Counted from the first letter of the stretch, positions 1 to 9,025 are shown. The stretch: 64,000 bases of DNA from Pseudomonas sp. RC10 (GCF_038397775.1 NZ_CP151650.1:930001-994000); one strand, 5' to 3'. The notes: generated from the sequence alone by a model not told the origin. Numbers and translations are program-made.

Positions 1-29
1 TGTTTGTCTTTCAGATCATTCCAGCTCAT
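1..29 (-). CDS. Start of a third overlapping gene of the recombinase element (partial)
   Basis: An ATG at 29-27 opens a reading frame (MSWNDLKDK) that runs off the left edge of the window. It overlaps the stop codon of the 698-aa recombinase by exactly 14 nt. That is the same overlap length as between the two recombinase genes upstream, which suggests translational coupling and a three-gene unit. A purine-rich GAGAAAG lies just before the ATG. Only nine codons are visible, so no family can be assigned. In comparable elements (Tn554 tnpABC, recombinase trios) the third gene is a small accessory protein or another recombinase; that is context only. Confidence 0.5.
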
Positions 30-2112
30 TTTTCTTTCTCAGGACGGCAAGGATTTCGACTTGGTACCCGGTATCATTTTGAAGGAATTCAGGTGTCAAT
101 TCTAGCTCACCAGTCTCCATGAGGAAGTCGAAGTAACCGGCGAGCTTCTCGGCGTCCATCACGGACACGTTCCGGGTACCAAACTGGCCTTCAATGAGAT
201 CGATAATGTCCGTGAAATGAGTGGCTCCCCCAGATGCCATGCGTTCACCTAAGGCCTGAGCCAGAGTGTTACGCAGCTCCTTACCAGGTAGCTCCTCGGT
301 GATGTAATTCCAGATGTGAGCAGGATCGCCATGGCCAAACATCCACTGGAGAACAGCGACGCTGGATCCATAGCCGCAGTTGAGAAACACAAGGGCAAAG
401 AACCTGCGAAGCTGATGCTGGCGTAGATAGTAGCGTCGGCCTTGGGAGTCTAAGCCCACTTGGAAATAGTCACAGAACAAATCAATGTTCTTGTAGTACA
501 GGTAGATGTCGCAAGGTGTCAGGGATGACATCCCGAACACGCCGGGGGACGAAAATAGCGGAAGAGTCTCAGTGATGTACTCGCAGTTCAAAAGCTCTTG
601 CTGAAAGCTTATGACCGTCGAAATCATTTCCGCTGCCAATGGATCAATCGGCCTAGCGTTCGTCGATCTCAGCCCTTTGCGCCCCTTGGATGATTTGGCG
701 AGCGGAGCAATCAGCCATTTCTGATCCTTGCTCAAGCAAACCTTGGGATCCAAGCCTCGGAGTTCGGTACCGCGTTTTGCCATCGTGGCTCCGACCACAA
801 TTTGTATTGCCCCAAAATACACTCCGATGAGCTCGAGTAATCCGGCATTGTCCCTCAGGCGACTGAAATAAATGGCCTTGCCCTGTTTACGCTCTTCCGT
901 TGGCGTTTTACCCAAAGAGCGAGCTGAAATCCCGAGTTGACTTACCCCTAACTCAGCAATGGCAGGCTCTAAGAGTGAGATCAGTTTTTTATGAGGAATG
1001 CTAGTGATGTTGATTTGCCGCTTGAGTGCGTGTTTCGCAACGTTGACGTAGCTCTGCAAGAGGTCAGCGCCGTGTTCCAAGTGAAGCTCAATTGCATCCC
1101 GCACGGCCTTGAAAATAATATCGGTGGGAACGTTCTTGAAGCGTCCCATTTGCGAGCCAGTGACCTTATAGATAGCTAGCTTCCTAAGGTCTTCAGCGCT
1201 TGGAAGTATCAACCCAGTCTGATTAAGCTTTTGCAGTGCGACGAAGCATGTCTTGTACAGTGTCAGATCCCTTTTGGTCATCCGGTCACGGTTGGTCGAA
1301 GTGACAGGGACACCTTCAAGCTCACGGGTAAATCTGTCTTCGTACTTGATGAACCCCAAAATTCGGTGCATCGGCTTGAGCCGCCAGCTGCCAGCCAGAG
1401 TATTGGAGTACAACTGTTGGCTGATTTTCACCGAGTTAACGTTGTACCCACCTGTTGGTATCGAGTGATAAAGCTTCTTGACGAAAAGTGCGGCCCTAAC
1501 CTGTGGGACGAGTGCCAAGGGGATATCCAACTCATTAGTTTCAAGCTGCTCAGGGGTGATGACACTCAGGTAGGGATGGGCTTGGAGTGCTTGGCCTATT
1601 TCTCCGGCATCGCTCTGCTCCAGGAGCGACAAACAGAATTCCTTGAGCTTCCTGTTCCAGTCATAGGTGCTATTGGACACAATGCTACTGGTTCCAACCT
1701 GCGCTAAGATGCCTCGCATTTCATCGTAGGTTAGGCTGCCCAAGCCGCCCTCGCACAGCTCCAACGCTTCACCATTTTGAAGGATGTGGTCAATCAATGT
1801 CAGCGTGCGCCTGAAATCAGCTGCTTGGGCGTGCATGCTATTTGAATGCCGTTGGCTACCCGAATTTTGGGTACTCACGATCAGCCACGCGCGAAGTGCC
1901 TTCAAAAGATCGGCGTTCTTCTCGTCAGTAAGCAATGAGCCGTCGTACAGGCGGACTCCCCAATCAAGTGTCTGGTCTTTTTTATATTTGAAATTGTAGA
2001 GCCACACTCTGGAGTCGAAGCTAGACACCAGCCATGGCGCGGACATGAATCGGGTAATGTCGCGCCGGTTGAACAGGCTGGCGAACTGGGCGAGGTGCTC
2101 AGGATGTTGCAT
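16..2112 (-). CDS. Large tyrosine recombinase (phage-integrase fold), canonical active site
   Basis: The 698-residue protein carries a recognisable tyrosine-recombinase catalytic domain in its last 250 residues. The first-arginine box reads KRGTELRGL (around residue 445), the H-x-x-R box reads HQLRRF (around 570), and the last box is GHGDPAHIWNYI, with His and the nucleophile-position Tyr nine residues apart. It should cut and rejoin DNA at the element's attachment site. It is about twice the length of ordinary phage integrases; the long N-terminal part (residues 1-400) shows no motif I can name and may bind DNA or its partner. The ATG lies inside the end of the upstream 758-aa gene, overlapping by 14 nt, so the two are probably translationally coupled. 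The start is well supported by that arrangement. This gene belongs to the element that splits hrpB. Confidence 0.82.
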   Translation of the reverse strand: MQHPEHLAQFASLFNRRDITRFMSAPWLVSSFDSRVWLYNFKYKKDQTLDWGVRLYDGSLLTDEKNADLLKALRAWLIVSTQNSGSQRHSNSMHAQAADFRRTLTLIDHILQNGEALELCEGGLGSLTYDEMRGILAQVGTSSIVSNSTYDWNRKLKEFCLSLLEQSDAGEIGQALQAHPYLSVITPEQLETNELDIPLALVPQVRAALFVKKLYHSIPTGGYNVNSVKISQQLYSNTLAGSWRLKPMHRILGFIKYEDRFTRELEGVPVTSTNRDRMTKRDLTLYKTCFVALQKLNQTGLILPSAEDLRKLAIYKVTGSQMGRFKNVPTDIIFKAVRDAIELHLEHGADLLQSYVNVAKHALKRQINITSIPHKKLISLLEPAIAELGVSQLGISARSLGKTPTEERKQGKAIYFSRLRDNAGLLELIGVYFGAIQIVVGATMAKRGTELRGLDPKVCLSKDQKWLIAPLAKSSKGRKGLRSTNARPIDPLAAEMISTVISFQQELLNCEYITETLPLFSSPGVFGMSSLTPCDIYLYYKNIDLFCDYFQVGLDSQGRRYYLRQHQLRRFFALVFLNCGYGSSVAVLQWMFGHGDPAHIWNYITEELPGKELRNTLAQALGERMASGGATHFTDIIDLIEGQFGTRNVSVMDAEKLAGYFDFLMETGELELTPEFLQNDTGYQVEILAVLRKKNELE

Positions 2113-4375
2113 AGATCATCTTCTCAAAGGTGGACGCGTCGTGATTTTCGTACGCGAACTTCAAATGCTGTTGGAGCAGAGGCTTGGAGCTCTTGAGGAT
2201 GAACTGCTCGACCTTGTCGCAGACCTGTGCCCAGTAGGTGGCTAGGCCTCGAACCTTCTCTGGCTCCGGGCTCTGTTTCACGGCAGCCCTCACAGAAATC
2301 AGAGCGGTCATGCTGGCGGGTGATACGGAGACACCAACTTCAACCACTTCACCATCGGCCACCTTGTTTTCCGCCATTGTCCGAAGATTTTCAGGGATTT
2401 CCTTGAGCGTGTACCGGCTTAAGAAATTATGGAGTTCTTCAAAGGTGTCAAACTTTGCGGCGCGCAGCAGGAGAGGGCTATCTTTCATCGCTTCACAGAT
2501 GATTCCCTTCTGAAAAATTCGGATGTATCGAGTGGCGAAAAAATCGTAAATGGCTACCGGTAGGTAGGACTCCATCAGATCTTTGTTGTAGAACGCATGC
2601 CCTAGCTTTCTGGCTAACCGAGAGAGGCTTTGATGTTTTATGTAATCCGCAACTGCGGATTGAGCACGTATTCTACCGATTGATAATTTTTTTAGGAAAA
2701 TTGTCAGTTCATCACCATGCTTTTCAGTAAAAGGGCCAACCTTCTCGATCAGCATCTTTCTAATGGGGAGCTGGCTCTCTATCTTGTCTGCGGTCAGTAA
2801 GTTTACGTTCGCTGACTTAGGGTAGCTAAAGCTGGTACCAGAGGTTAAAAATAATTTTTGCCAATTAGGATCGTTGTTGTTCTTCAGGTAATCTCGCAAC
2901 GGCTGCGTGACCTGTTCAACTGTTCGCACCAGTGCGGCAGCTCTGGGACATAGAAGAATTTTCAGCTCTGAACTCTTGCTTCCCCGCCTGTCCTTGAATC
3001 CGACCAGCACGTAGCCTTTATCCGTTTTGTAGAAAGATACTCGTTTGGGGCCATCCCAGATTACCAGGTCTGCGAGAAAACCAGCCGTAATTTCGGGGTG
3101 ATATATTGTTAGCAGGTACTGAATAGGAAGTAGTGCGTGGGCTGTTGGTAGACCTAGGAACTTTGCTAGCGCGGGAAGCCGTTCGCCATATCGCTGACGA
3201 GCGGCGACAGTAAGACTCATCCCCTCAGCCTCGAACGTATGACAGATGTTGTTCAATCCGGTCTTTTGAAAGTCATTGAAGTGACGAGATTTACGGTTCA
3301 CGAAATCCAAAATGGTGCCGGAACGTGCCAGCAAAATCCTGTTGCGCTGAGCTCTGCGCAATTTCAATGCCTCAGAGATTCCATATTTTTCGACCGTCCT
3401 AAGATCTCGCTGAACTTCGCCATAAAGCAAGTCGATGGCTTGGATGTCCGTCACATGAACTGGTACTTCGGTGAGAAGTTTGTCTTTGACTTCAATGCCG
3501 TCCTTGTTCTGTATAATATTGCGGTCGGCACCTGCTTTGGATATTCCTGGTGGAATAACAAATGCGTCTTCGTCCGCATTCCAAATGCTTGTTTTAATCA
3601 AGGTGCGGACGATAATGAGTCGCACCGTACGGAACGTTTTCCCATTGAGGTTCGGGTCTCCGTTGCGCTCATATCCTTCATGTTGGTAATGCCAAAAGTA
3701 TGCTTCGGCAAACTCTTCCATCAGTTCGCGGGATTGAAAAGCTTCTGGTGGGAAACGAAAAGCATTGTCGGTGATGAACGCTGCTAAGTTGTTAATCATG
3801 TCGGTCTGGCATTTGGCGCGTTTCAATGCATCGCGCCTCATCGCTTCATGGAACGCCTTTGTAAATTCGGAGCCATGTGTTTGATACATGCCTGCGAGGC
3901 GCAACCAAACTGGCTTTCCTTTCTTGGCTTGAACACGCCAGCCGGCCCAGAAATGAACGATCTCGGGATTCAACCGGCTTTTGTTCCGTTCCCAAACGTC
4001 GTCGTAACGGGTCGATGATTTGGAACACCAGTCGACGGGCTGGAGGCCTGGAATAGTCTTCGCCAGTTCGGTCACCATACCGACCATTACCCTAGAAAGC
4101 TTGTGGACATACTCCTTCGTTAGGTGGGCGAGATCTCCAGCATTCAGGCTTCCGAGAAATATCTTTGTGACCTCCTCGAGCTTGGCCGCTGACAGCGTTT
4201 CCATCGCCAGACGCTCATCTAGGCAATGGCACAGACAGTCGAACAACCGCAGGGCCATGCTCTTGTGGGCATCCACACCAAGCCCCGTGCTCAGCAGCAT
4301 TCGGCGTGCGAGATCATCATCGAGAGCCTGTAAAGGGTAGTTCTGGATGTATGCGCTGCTTTTGATGATTGTCAA
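2099..4375 (-). CDS. Large tyrosine-recombinase-like protein with degenerate active site
   Basis: This 758-residue protein is the first gene of the element operon. Its C-terminal third resembles a tyrosine recombinase: IGRIRAQSA (around residue 570) matches the H-x-x-R box but has Gly in place of His, and RKLGHAFYNKDLMESY supplies the last His and Tyr, here 11 residues apart. The usual first-arginine box appears replaced by YHPEITAGFLADL. It may therefore be a structural or regulatory partner rather than a full catalyst. The start is a TTG at 4375 with GAAGG eight nt upstream, giving MTIIKSSAY; the next in-frame Met codons are far inside. It sits only about 85 bp from the hrpB junction, so the element end and this gene's promoter overlap. 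Assignment to the recombinase fold is inference from residual motifs. Confidence 0.65.
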   Translation of the reverse strand: MTIIKSSAYIQNYPLQALDDDLARRMLLSTGLGVDAHKSMALRLFDCLCHCLDERLAMETLSAAKLEEVTKIFLGSLNAGDLAHLTKEYVHKLSRVMVGMVTELAKTIPGLQPVDWCSKSSTRYDDVWERNKSRLNPEIVHFWAGWRVQAKKGKPVWLRLAGMYQTHGSEFTKAFHEAMRRDALKRAKCQTDMINNLAAFITDNAFRFPPEAFQSRELMEEFAEAYFWHYQHEGYERNGDPNLNGKTFRTVRLIIVRTLIKTSIWNADEDAFVIPPGISKAGADRNIIQNKDGIEVKDKLLTEVPVHVTDIQAIDLLYGEVQRDLRTVEKYGISEALKLRRAQRNRILLARSGTILDFVNRKSRHFNDFQKTGLNNICHTFEAEGMSLTVAARQRYGERLPALAKFLGLPTAHALLPIQYLLTIYHPEITAGFLADLVIWDGPKRVSFYKTDKGYVLVGFKDRRGSKSSELKILLCPRAAALVRTVEQVTQPLRDYLKNNNDPNWQKLFLTSGTSFSYPKSANVNLLTADKIESQLPIRKMLIEKVGPFTEKHGDELTIFLKKLSIGRIRAQSAVADYIKHQSLSRLARKLGHAFYNKDLMESYLPVAIYDFFATRYIRIFQKGIICEAMKDSPLLLRAAKFDTFEELHNFLSRYTLKEIPENLRTMAENKVADGEVVEVGVSVSPASMTALISVRAAVKQSPEPEKVRGLATYWAQVCDKVEQFILKSSKPLLQQHLKFAYENHDASTFEKMIYATS

Positions 4376-4463
4376 GGTTTAGACCTTCAACGTTAACCGC
4401 TTTGGTGCCATCAAGATATGCCTATTGCCTTTTCTTGACAAGATGTCAAATCAGCAAACTCAG
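4369..4463. other. Right end of the recombinase element and hrpB junction
   Basis: Homology to HrpB stops abruptly upstream of about 4464; the sequence from there on encodes ERSLDADLALAL, which in intact HrpB directly follows the DEFH box. To the left the sequence is AT-richer and belongs to the element. It holds repeated half-sites: TGTCAA at 4370-4375, TTGACA at 4435-4440 and TGTCAA at 4444-4449. The last two form a perfect 6-bp inverted repeat with a 3-bp spacer, and TTGTCAAG at 4369-4376 is the exact inverse of 4434-4441. Such inverted half-sites fit recombinase binding sites or an autoregulatory operator. The exact crossover point is not visible without the other end. Confidence 0.55.
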
Positions 4464-6615
4464 CGAGCGCAGTCTCGACGCCGATCTCGCCCTGGCCTTG
4501 AGCCTCAATGGTCGCGCCCTGTTTCGCGATGAACAACCCCTGAAAATCCTGCTGATGTCGGCGACGCTGGAAGGCGAGCGGCTGTCCAGTCTGCTTGATG
4601 ACGCCCCAGTGATCAGCAGCGAAGGCCGCATGTTCCCGGTGACGATGCAGTGGGGGCGGCCGTTTCAGCCGGGCGAGTTCATCGAGCCGCGAGTGGTGCA
4701 GACCGTACTCGACGCGCTGGGCAACGAGACTGGCAGCCTGTTGGTGTTTCTGCCGGGACAGGCGGAGATTCGTCGCGTCAATCAACAGCTCGCCGACGCT
4801 TTAGGGGAGCGCAGCGACGTGATGCTTTGTCCGCTGCATGGCGAGCTGGACCTGAGCGCCCAACGCGCGGCCATCGAACCGGCCCCGAGCGGCAAGCGCA
4901 AAGTGGTGCTGGCCACCAACATCGCCGAGACCAGCCTGACCATCGATGGCGTGAGGGTGGTGGTCGATGCCGGGTTGGCGCGGGTGCCGCGTTTCGATCC
5001 GGGCAGCGGCATGACCCGGCTCGACACCCAGCGCATCTCCCGCGCCAGCGCCACGCAACGGGCCGGGCGGGCAGGGCGTCTGGAGCCGGGCGTGTGCTAT
5101 CGGCTGTGGTCCGAGGCTCAGCATGATCAACTCGCGGCGTATGGCACGGCGGAGATTCTTCAGGCGGACCTCGCGGGTCTGGCGTTGCAGCTCGCTCGAT
5201 GGGGCGTTGAGCCTGCGCAACTGGTCTGGCTCGACACGCCGCCCGCTGCCGCGTACGCGCAAGCCCAGGATTTGCTCGGGCGCCTCGGCGCTTTGACCCG
5301 CAAGCCGGGCGAGGACTGGAAGCTTTCAACCCATGGTCAAGCGATGGCCGAAGTGCCTGCTCATCCGCGCATCGCACATTTGCTGCTGCGCGGCCAGGCT
5401 TTGGGGCTTGGCGCGCTGGCCTGTGACGTCGCCGCGCTATTGGGCGAGCGCGACATTCTGCGTGGCGCAGGTGCCGATTTACACAGCCGTCTGACATTGC
5501 TAGCAGGCACTGAAAAAGCCGGGCGCGGTGCGCAGGGTGGTGTGCAGCGGGCCAAGCAGCTGTCGCGGCAATATCGCGGCTATCTGAAAGGGGAGTCGAC
5601 GCAGCCTGTTTCCGATCCCGATCATTCTCGCTGGCTGGGCGCCTTGCTCGCCTTGGCTTACCCCGATCGCGTCGCGCAACAACGTAAGGCGGGTGGCGGT
5701 GAATACCGCTTGGCCAACGGCCGCGCTGCGCTGTTCGCTGAGCCTGATGCGTTGATGAAAGAGCCGTGGCTGGTGATTGCCGACCTCGGCAGTCGGCAGG
5801 GGCAGCGTGAAGAACGGATTTACCTGGCAGCGGAGTTCGATCCGGCGCTGTTCGAGTCGGTCCTGTCGGAGCAAGTGACCACGTTCGATCAACTGGACTG
5901 GGACGAGCGCGAAGGCGTGTTCCGCGCTGAGCGTCAGCGCAAGGCTGGGGAGCTGATCATCAGCCGCGAGCCGCTGACAGGGCTGGATGAATCAGCACGC
6001 AGCCAGGCCTTGCTGGCGCTGGTGCGACGCAAGGGGCTGGAGTTGTTGCCGTGGACGCCGGAACTGCGCCAATGGCAGGCGCGGGTCAGCCTGTTGCGCC
6101 AACTGGACCTGCAAAAACAGAACAGCAGCGAATGGCCAGATATCAGCAACGAGGCGCTGCTTGAGCGTCTGGAGCATTGGCTGATGCCGTACCTGGGCAA
6201 GGTCACGCGGCTCAGTCATTTCGGCAATCTGGACCTCTCGTCGATCCTGCACAACCTGCTGCCATGGCCGCTGCCGCAGCGACTGGACGAACAGGCGCCG
6301 CATCATTTGAGCGTACCGTCGGGCTCGTCCGTGCGACTGGACTACAACGAAACCCCGCCAATCCTCGCCGTGCGCCTGCAAGAGCTGTTCGGCCTGTCCG
6401 ACACGCCACGCATCGCGGGCGGCCGACAGATCGTCAAACTGCACCTGCTTTCGCCTGCGCGCAGACCGGTGCAAGTCACACAAGATCTCGCCAACTTCTG
6501 GCGCAGCACCTATGCCGAGGTGAAGAAGGATCTGAAGGGACGCTACCCCAAACATTATTGGCCAGACGATCCGTTGATTGCCGAGCCGACCGCGCGGATC
6601 AAGCCGAGGAAGTAG
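4464..6615 (+). pseudogene. hrpB: ATP-dependent helicase HrpB, 5' end removed by element insertion
   Basis: About 717 codons match the DEAH-family helicase HrpB from just after the DEFH motif to the C-terminus. Motif III is SATLEGERL, motif V is NIAETSLTIDGV and motif VI is QRAGRAGRLEPG, followed by the HA2 and HrpB-specific C-terminal domains. A full-length HrpB is about 840 residues. The missing part contains the Walker A GKT motif and the DExH box, so this remnant cannot be an active ATPase. A TTG at 4369 could give a 748-aa chimera with about 31 element-derived residues, but without the ATPase motifs it would be non-functional. The 5' part should lie beyond the other end of the element, outside the window. 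The final bases are also duplicated at 6935-6958. Confidence 0.9.
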
Positions 6616-6622
6616 CGTTACC

Positions 6623-6715
6623 CCTGTAGGAGTGAGCTTGCTCGCGATAGCTATTTTTCTGACTGATCAATGCTAGAGGGTGTAACGCTATCGCGAGCAA
6701 GCTCACTCCTACAGG
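6623..6715. repeat. REP pair (REPIN-like), copy 1, GAGCTTGCTCGCGA family
   Basis: CCTGTAGGAGTGAGCTTGCT at the left end is matched by its inverse at the right end, with about 40 bp of spacer. This is the usual layout of a Pseudomonas REP doublet lying between two genes. It sits just after the hrpB stop codon. Confidence 0.85.
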
Positions 6716-6726
6716 TGAAGGTTGAG

Positions 6727-6945
6727 TTATGGCGCACCCGGCAACAAAAACCGCCCAATCACCGGCAAATGATCCGAAATCAACAACGTATCTTCCTGCC
6801 GAACCTGCGCGTCGATTCGCTTAAGCGCCGGGCTGTAAAACAGATAATCCAGCGTGCGATCCGGCCCATTCACCCGTGGGTCGTTGGGGAAGCGCGTGTA
6901 CCACTTTCGCGGACTCTCACCGTTGACGTCGTCAGCGCGGATCAA
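6727..6945 (-). pseudogene. Truncated 3' copy of the endonuclease/exonuclease/phosphatase gene
   Basis: The last 70 or so codons of the neighbouring phosphatase gene are repeated here (DDVNGESPRKWYTRFPNDP to the stop), including the SDHLPV active-site motif. The copy breaks off where the 343-bp duplication joins back to the hrpB tail. It has no ribosome-binding site of its own and lacks the catalytic Asn, Glu and Asp residues of the N-terminal half. It is a by-product of the duplication rather than a gene. Confidence 0.85.
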
Positions 6946-6965
6946 GCCGAGGAAGTAGCGTTACC

Positions 6966-7058
6966 CCTGTAGGAGTGAGCTTGCTCGCGATAGCGATCTT
7001 TCTGACTAACCAATGTTAGAGGGTGTAACGCTATCGCGAGCAAGCTCACTCCTACAGG
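6966..7058. repeat. REP pair (REPIN-like), copy 2
   Basis: This is the second copy of the doublet at 6623-6715, exactly 343 bp downstream. The two arms are conserved and the spacer differs at several bases. It lies directly behind the phosphatase gene (- strand). Confidence 0.85.
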
Positions 7059-7069
7059 TGAAGGTTGTG

Positions 7070-8161
7070 TTATGGCGCACCCGGCAACAAAAACCGCCCA
7101 ATCACCGGCAAATGATCCGAAATCAGCAACGTATCTTCCTGCCGAACTTGCGCGTCGATTCGCTTCAGCGCCGGGCTGTAAAACAGATAATCCAGCGTGC
7201 GATCCGGTCCATTCACCCGTGGGTCATTGGGGAAGCGGGTGTACCACTTTCGCGGACTCTCACCGTTGACGTCATCGTTGCTGGGGATCATTGGGTATTT
7301 TTCCCACAGCGCATGCAGCTGACTCTCAGGCGCGTATTGCTCGCGTTGTTCGGCGGGCAGTCGCTGATACTGTCCTTGTGGCAGCAGATTGAAGTCGCCA
7401 CCGCTGACCCACAGCGTTCCGTTGGCTTCGAGCGTGTCCAGCCGTTGCGTCGTTGCAGCCACCTGTCTTTGAACGGTGTCATCGCCGGGTTTGAAATCCC
7501 CCAAATGCGTGTTCACCACCGCCAGTTGCCCACCATCGCGAAGCGGCAGATAACTCACCAGCAAAGCGCGCTTGGGTTCAAATAGACGACCCAGCCAGTT
7601 GCCACTGGGTGAGGGCAGTTGCAGGCGCTCGGCCGTGTCCAGTCGATAGCGACTCAATGTCGCCAGCTTGGTGCCGACGCTGCCGTAGATGTGCGGGTTA
7701 GGCACGAAATCCGATTTCCAGTAAAACGCCTCGGTGCTGCACGGGTACAGATCTGTCACCCGCTCCTGCAACAGTGCCAGTTGATTGGTGTAGCCGGTGT
7801 TTTTGGCGCCGTCATCGACCTCCTGCAACAGCACGATGTCCGGCTGCTCGTCACGAATGACCCGCGCCACTTCATCCAGGTTGTAAGCAATGTCTTCGGG
7901 AGTCGGGCGTTCATCAGGGCCGCTGCCGTCGGAGAGGTCGTACCAGAACACATAGCGTTTGCCCGCGAGGTACTGAACATTCCACGTCATGACTTTCAGC
8001 GCCTGACCGGGGACGAGGATGGGAGGTGTGGCGTCCTTGGCGTTGCAGGTGACCGGCATCTGCTCTTGGCGGGCGGGGTGCCAGGTCACGTCGTAGATCA
8101 GGCCCGCCGCCAGAACGACCAACAGCGCAAAGGCGATGAGGTAGCGCAATGAACGTTGCAT
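7070..8161 (-). CDS. Endonuclease/exonuclease/phosphatase family protein, membrane anchored
   Basis: The 363-residue protein begins with a short charged segment and one hydrophobic stretch (residues 7-24), so it is probably anchored in the inner membrane with the catalytic domain outside. The metal-dependent phosphoesterase motifs are present in order: TWNVQY (about 60), QEVDDG (about 114), NTHLGD (about 218), GGDFN (about 256) and SDHLPV near the end. Family members hydrolyse phosphodiesters in nucleic acids, phosphoinositides or sphingomyelin; the substrate cannot be read from the sequence. It starts 9 bp after the stop of the YciC-like gene, so the two form an operon. Its 3' end was partly duplicated together with the hrpB tail. 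Confidence 0.88.
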   Translation of the reverse strand: MQRSLRYLIAFALLVVLAAGLIYDVTWHPARQEQMPVTCNAKDATPPILVPGQALKVMTWNVQYLAGKRYVFWYDLSDGSGPDERPTPEDIAYNLDEVARVIRDEQPDIVLLQEVDDGAKNTGYTNQLALLQERVTDLYPCSTEAFYWKSDFVPNPHIYGSVGTKLATLSRYRLDTAERLQLPSPSGNWLGRLFEPKRALLVSYLPLRDGGQLAVVNTHLGDFKPGDDTVQRQVAATTQRLDTLEANGTLWVSGGDFNLLPQGQYQRLPAEQREQYAPESQLHALWEKYPMIPSNDDVNGESPRKWYTRFPNDPRVNGPDRTLDYLFYSPALKRIDAQVRQEDTLLISDHLPVIGRFLLPGAP

Positions 8162-8170
8162 CGGCGCTCC

Positions 8171-8833
8171 TCAGGCCGGTCGGACGGGCTCGTCGATCAG
8201 CATGAACAGACGGAACATCACCACGCTAATGAACAGCTGCAAGAAGCTGGAAATGCTGTCCACTGCCAACGACAGCAGCGGGCTTTGCTGATCGGGCAGC
8301 ACGTACAGGCTCAGGCCTTCAAGCACCGACAGCGGAATGTAAACGAACAGCACGCACGCCAGAATCCGTACCAGATGCCCACGCGTCATCTTGAAGCTTT
8401 CGCGCATCGCGTCCAGCGGCCCCAAGCCACGCAGCACCAGCAGGTACTCCGAGAACACCAGCTTGATCATCACCCACACGCCGGGAACGATGAACAGCGA
8501 CAGACCGGCCATGATCAGCAGCGTACTCAACGCGGTCAGCACCGCGAAGGTCGGCCAAAGGCGCAACGTGGCGGCCAGCAGGTCACGCTTGGCGGGTGTT
8601 TCGCCACGGGTCTTGGCGGCGAGGAACAGAATCAGCGCGCCGGTGTAGAGTGGGTAAAAAAGCAGGCCAATCAACAATTGCCAGCTCGCAGAACCGTCCG
8701 GGCCCACAGCACTGGCGAGCAGTTGCTTAGTCAGGGCTTCGAGAATCACCAGTGGCAGGCACAGCGTCACGATGGTCGCGAAATGGCGGCGGAAAAAGTA
8801 AAGCGAGTCTTGAATGATCGTCAGCGGATTCAT
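8171..8833 (-). CDS. YciC/UPF0259-family inner-membrane protein
   Basis: Starting at the ATG at 8833 (MNPLTIIQDSLYFF) gives a 220-residue, strongly hydrophobic protein with about six membrane segments. A longer frame exists from 8893, but its extra 20 residues (MARKTAHTLKCPPG...) look non-coding. The pattern FVVPGVWVMIKL-like (here FIVPGVWVMIKL) followed by DAMRESFKMTRGH is the hallmark of YciC-type proteins. Their function is unknown; they are thought to be integral membrane proteins of cell-envelope context. The phosphatase gene follows after 9 bp. The upstream region is shared with the divergent DUF2076 gene. Confidence 0.82.
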   Translation of the reverse strand: MNPLTIIQDSLYFFRRHFATIVTLCLPLVILEALTKQLLASAVGPDGSASWQLLIGLLFYPLYTGALILFLAAKTRGETPAKRDLLAATLRLWPTFAVLTALSTLLIMAGLSLFIVPGVWVMIKLVFSEYLLVLRGLGPLDAMRESFKMTRGHLVRILACVLFVYIPLSVLEGLSLYVLPDQQSPLLSLAVDSISSFLQLFISVVMFRLFMLIDEPVRPA

Positions 8834-9025
8834 GAATGGGTCACAGGAAAAACCAGGCGGACACTTTAACGTATGAGCGGTCTTACGGGCCAATAAGGCA
8901 GGTCTGACCCGCTTCTTAACTTTTTCTACACTCTATTGAAACGCCCTTGAAACGCCCCATTACTGTTTGTGTCTGACCATTGTGGTCACGTCACAGAATT
9001 CTTACGGCAATCTAACGAGGTCGCC

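Larger units (their letters stand above)
6592..7277. repeat. 343-bp direct tandem duplication (two copies)
   Basis: The block 6592-6934 is repeated at 6935-7277. Each copy starts with the last 24 bases of hrpB, continues through a REP pair and ends inside the phosphatase gene, with GCGCGGATCAAGCC at the first and second starts. The second copy runs on into the intact phosphatase gene; the first ends in a truncated copy. The copies differ at several positions, mostly between the REP arms (for example CTATTTTTC versus CGATCTTTC), so the event is not very recent or the spacer changes fast. Confidence 0.9.

Noticed and set aside
4369..4463. TTG-initiated 5' extension of the hrpB remnant as a genuine N-terminus
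   Set aside because: The 31 extra residues come from the element end, match nothing in HrpB, and do not restore the ATPase motifs.
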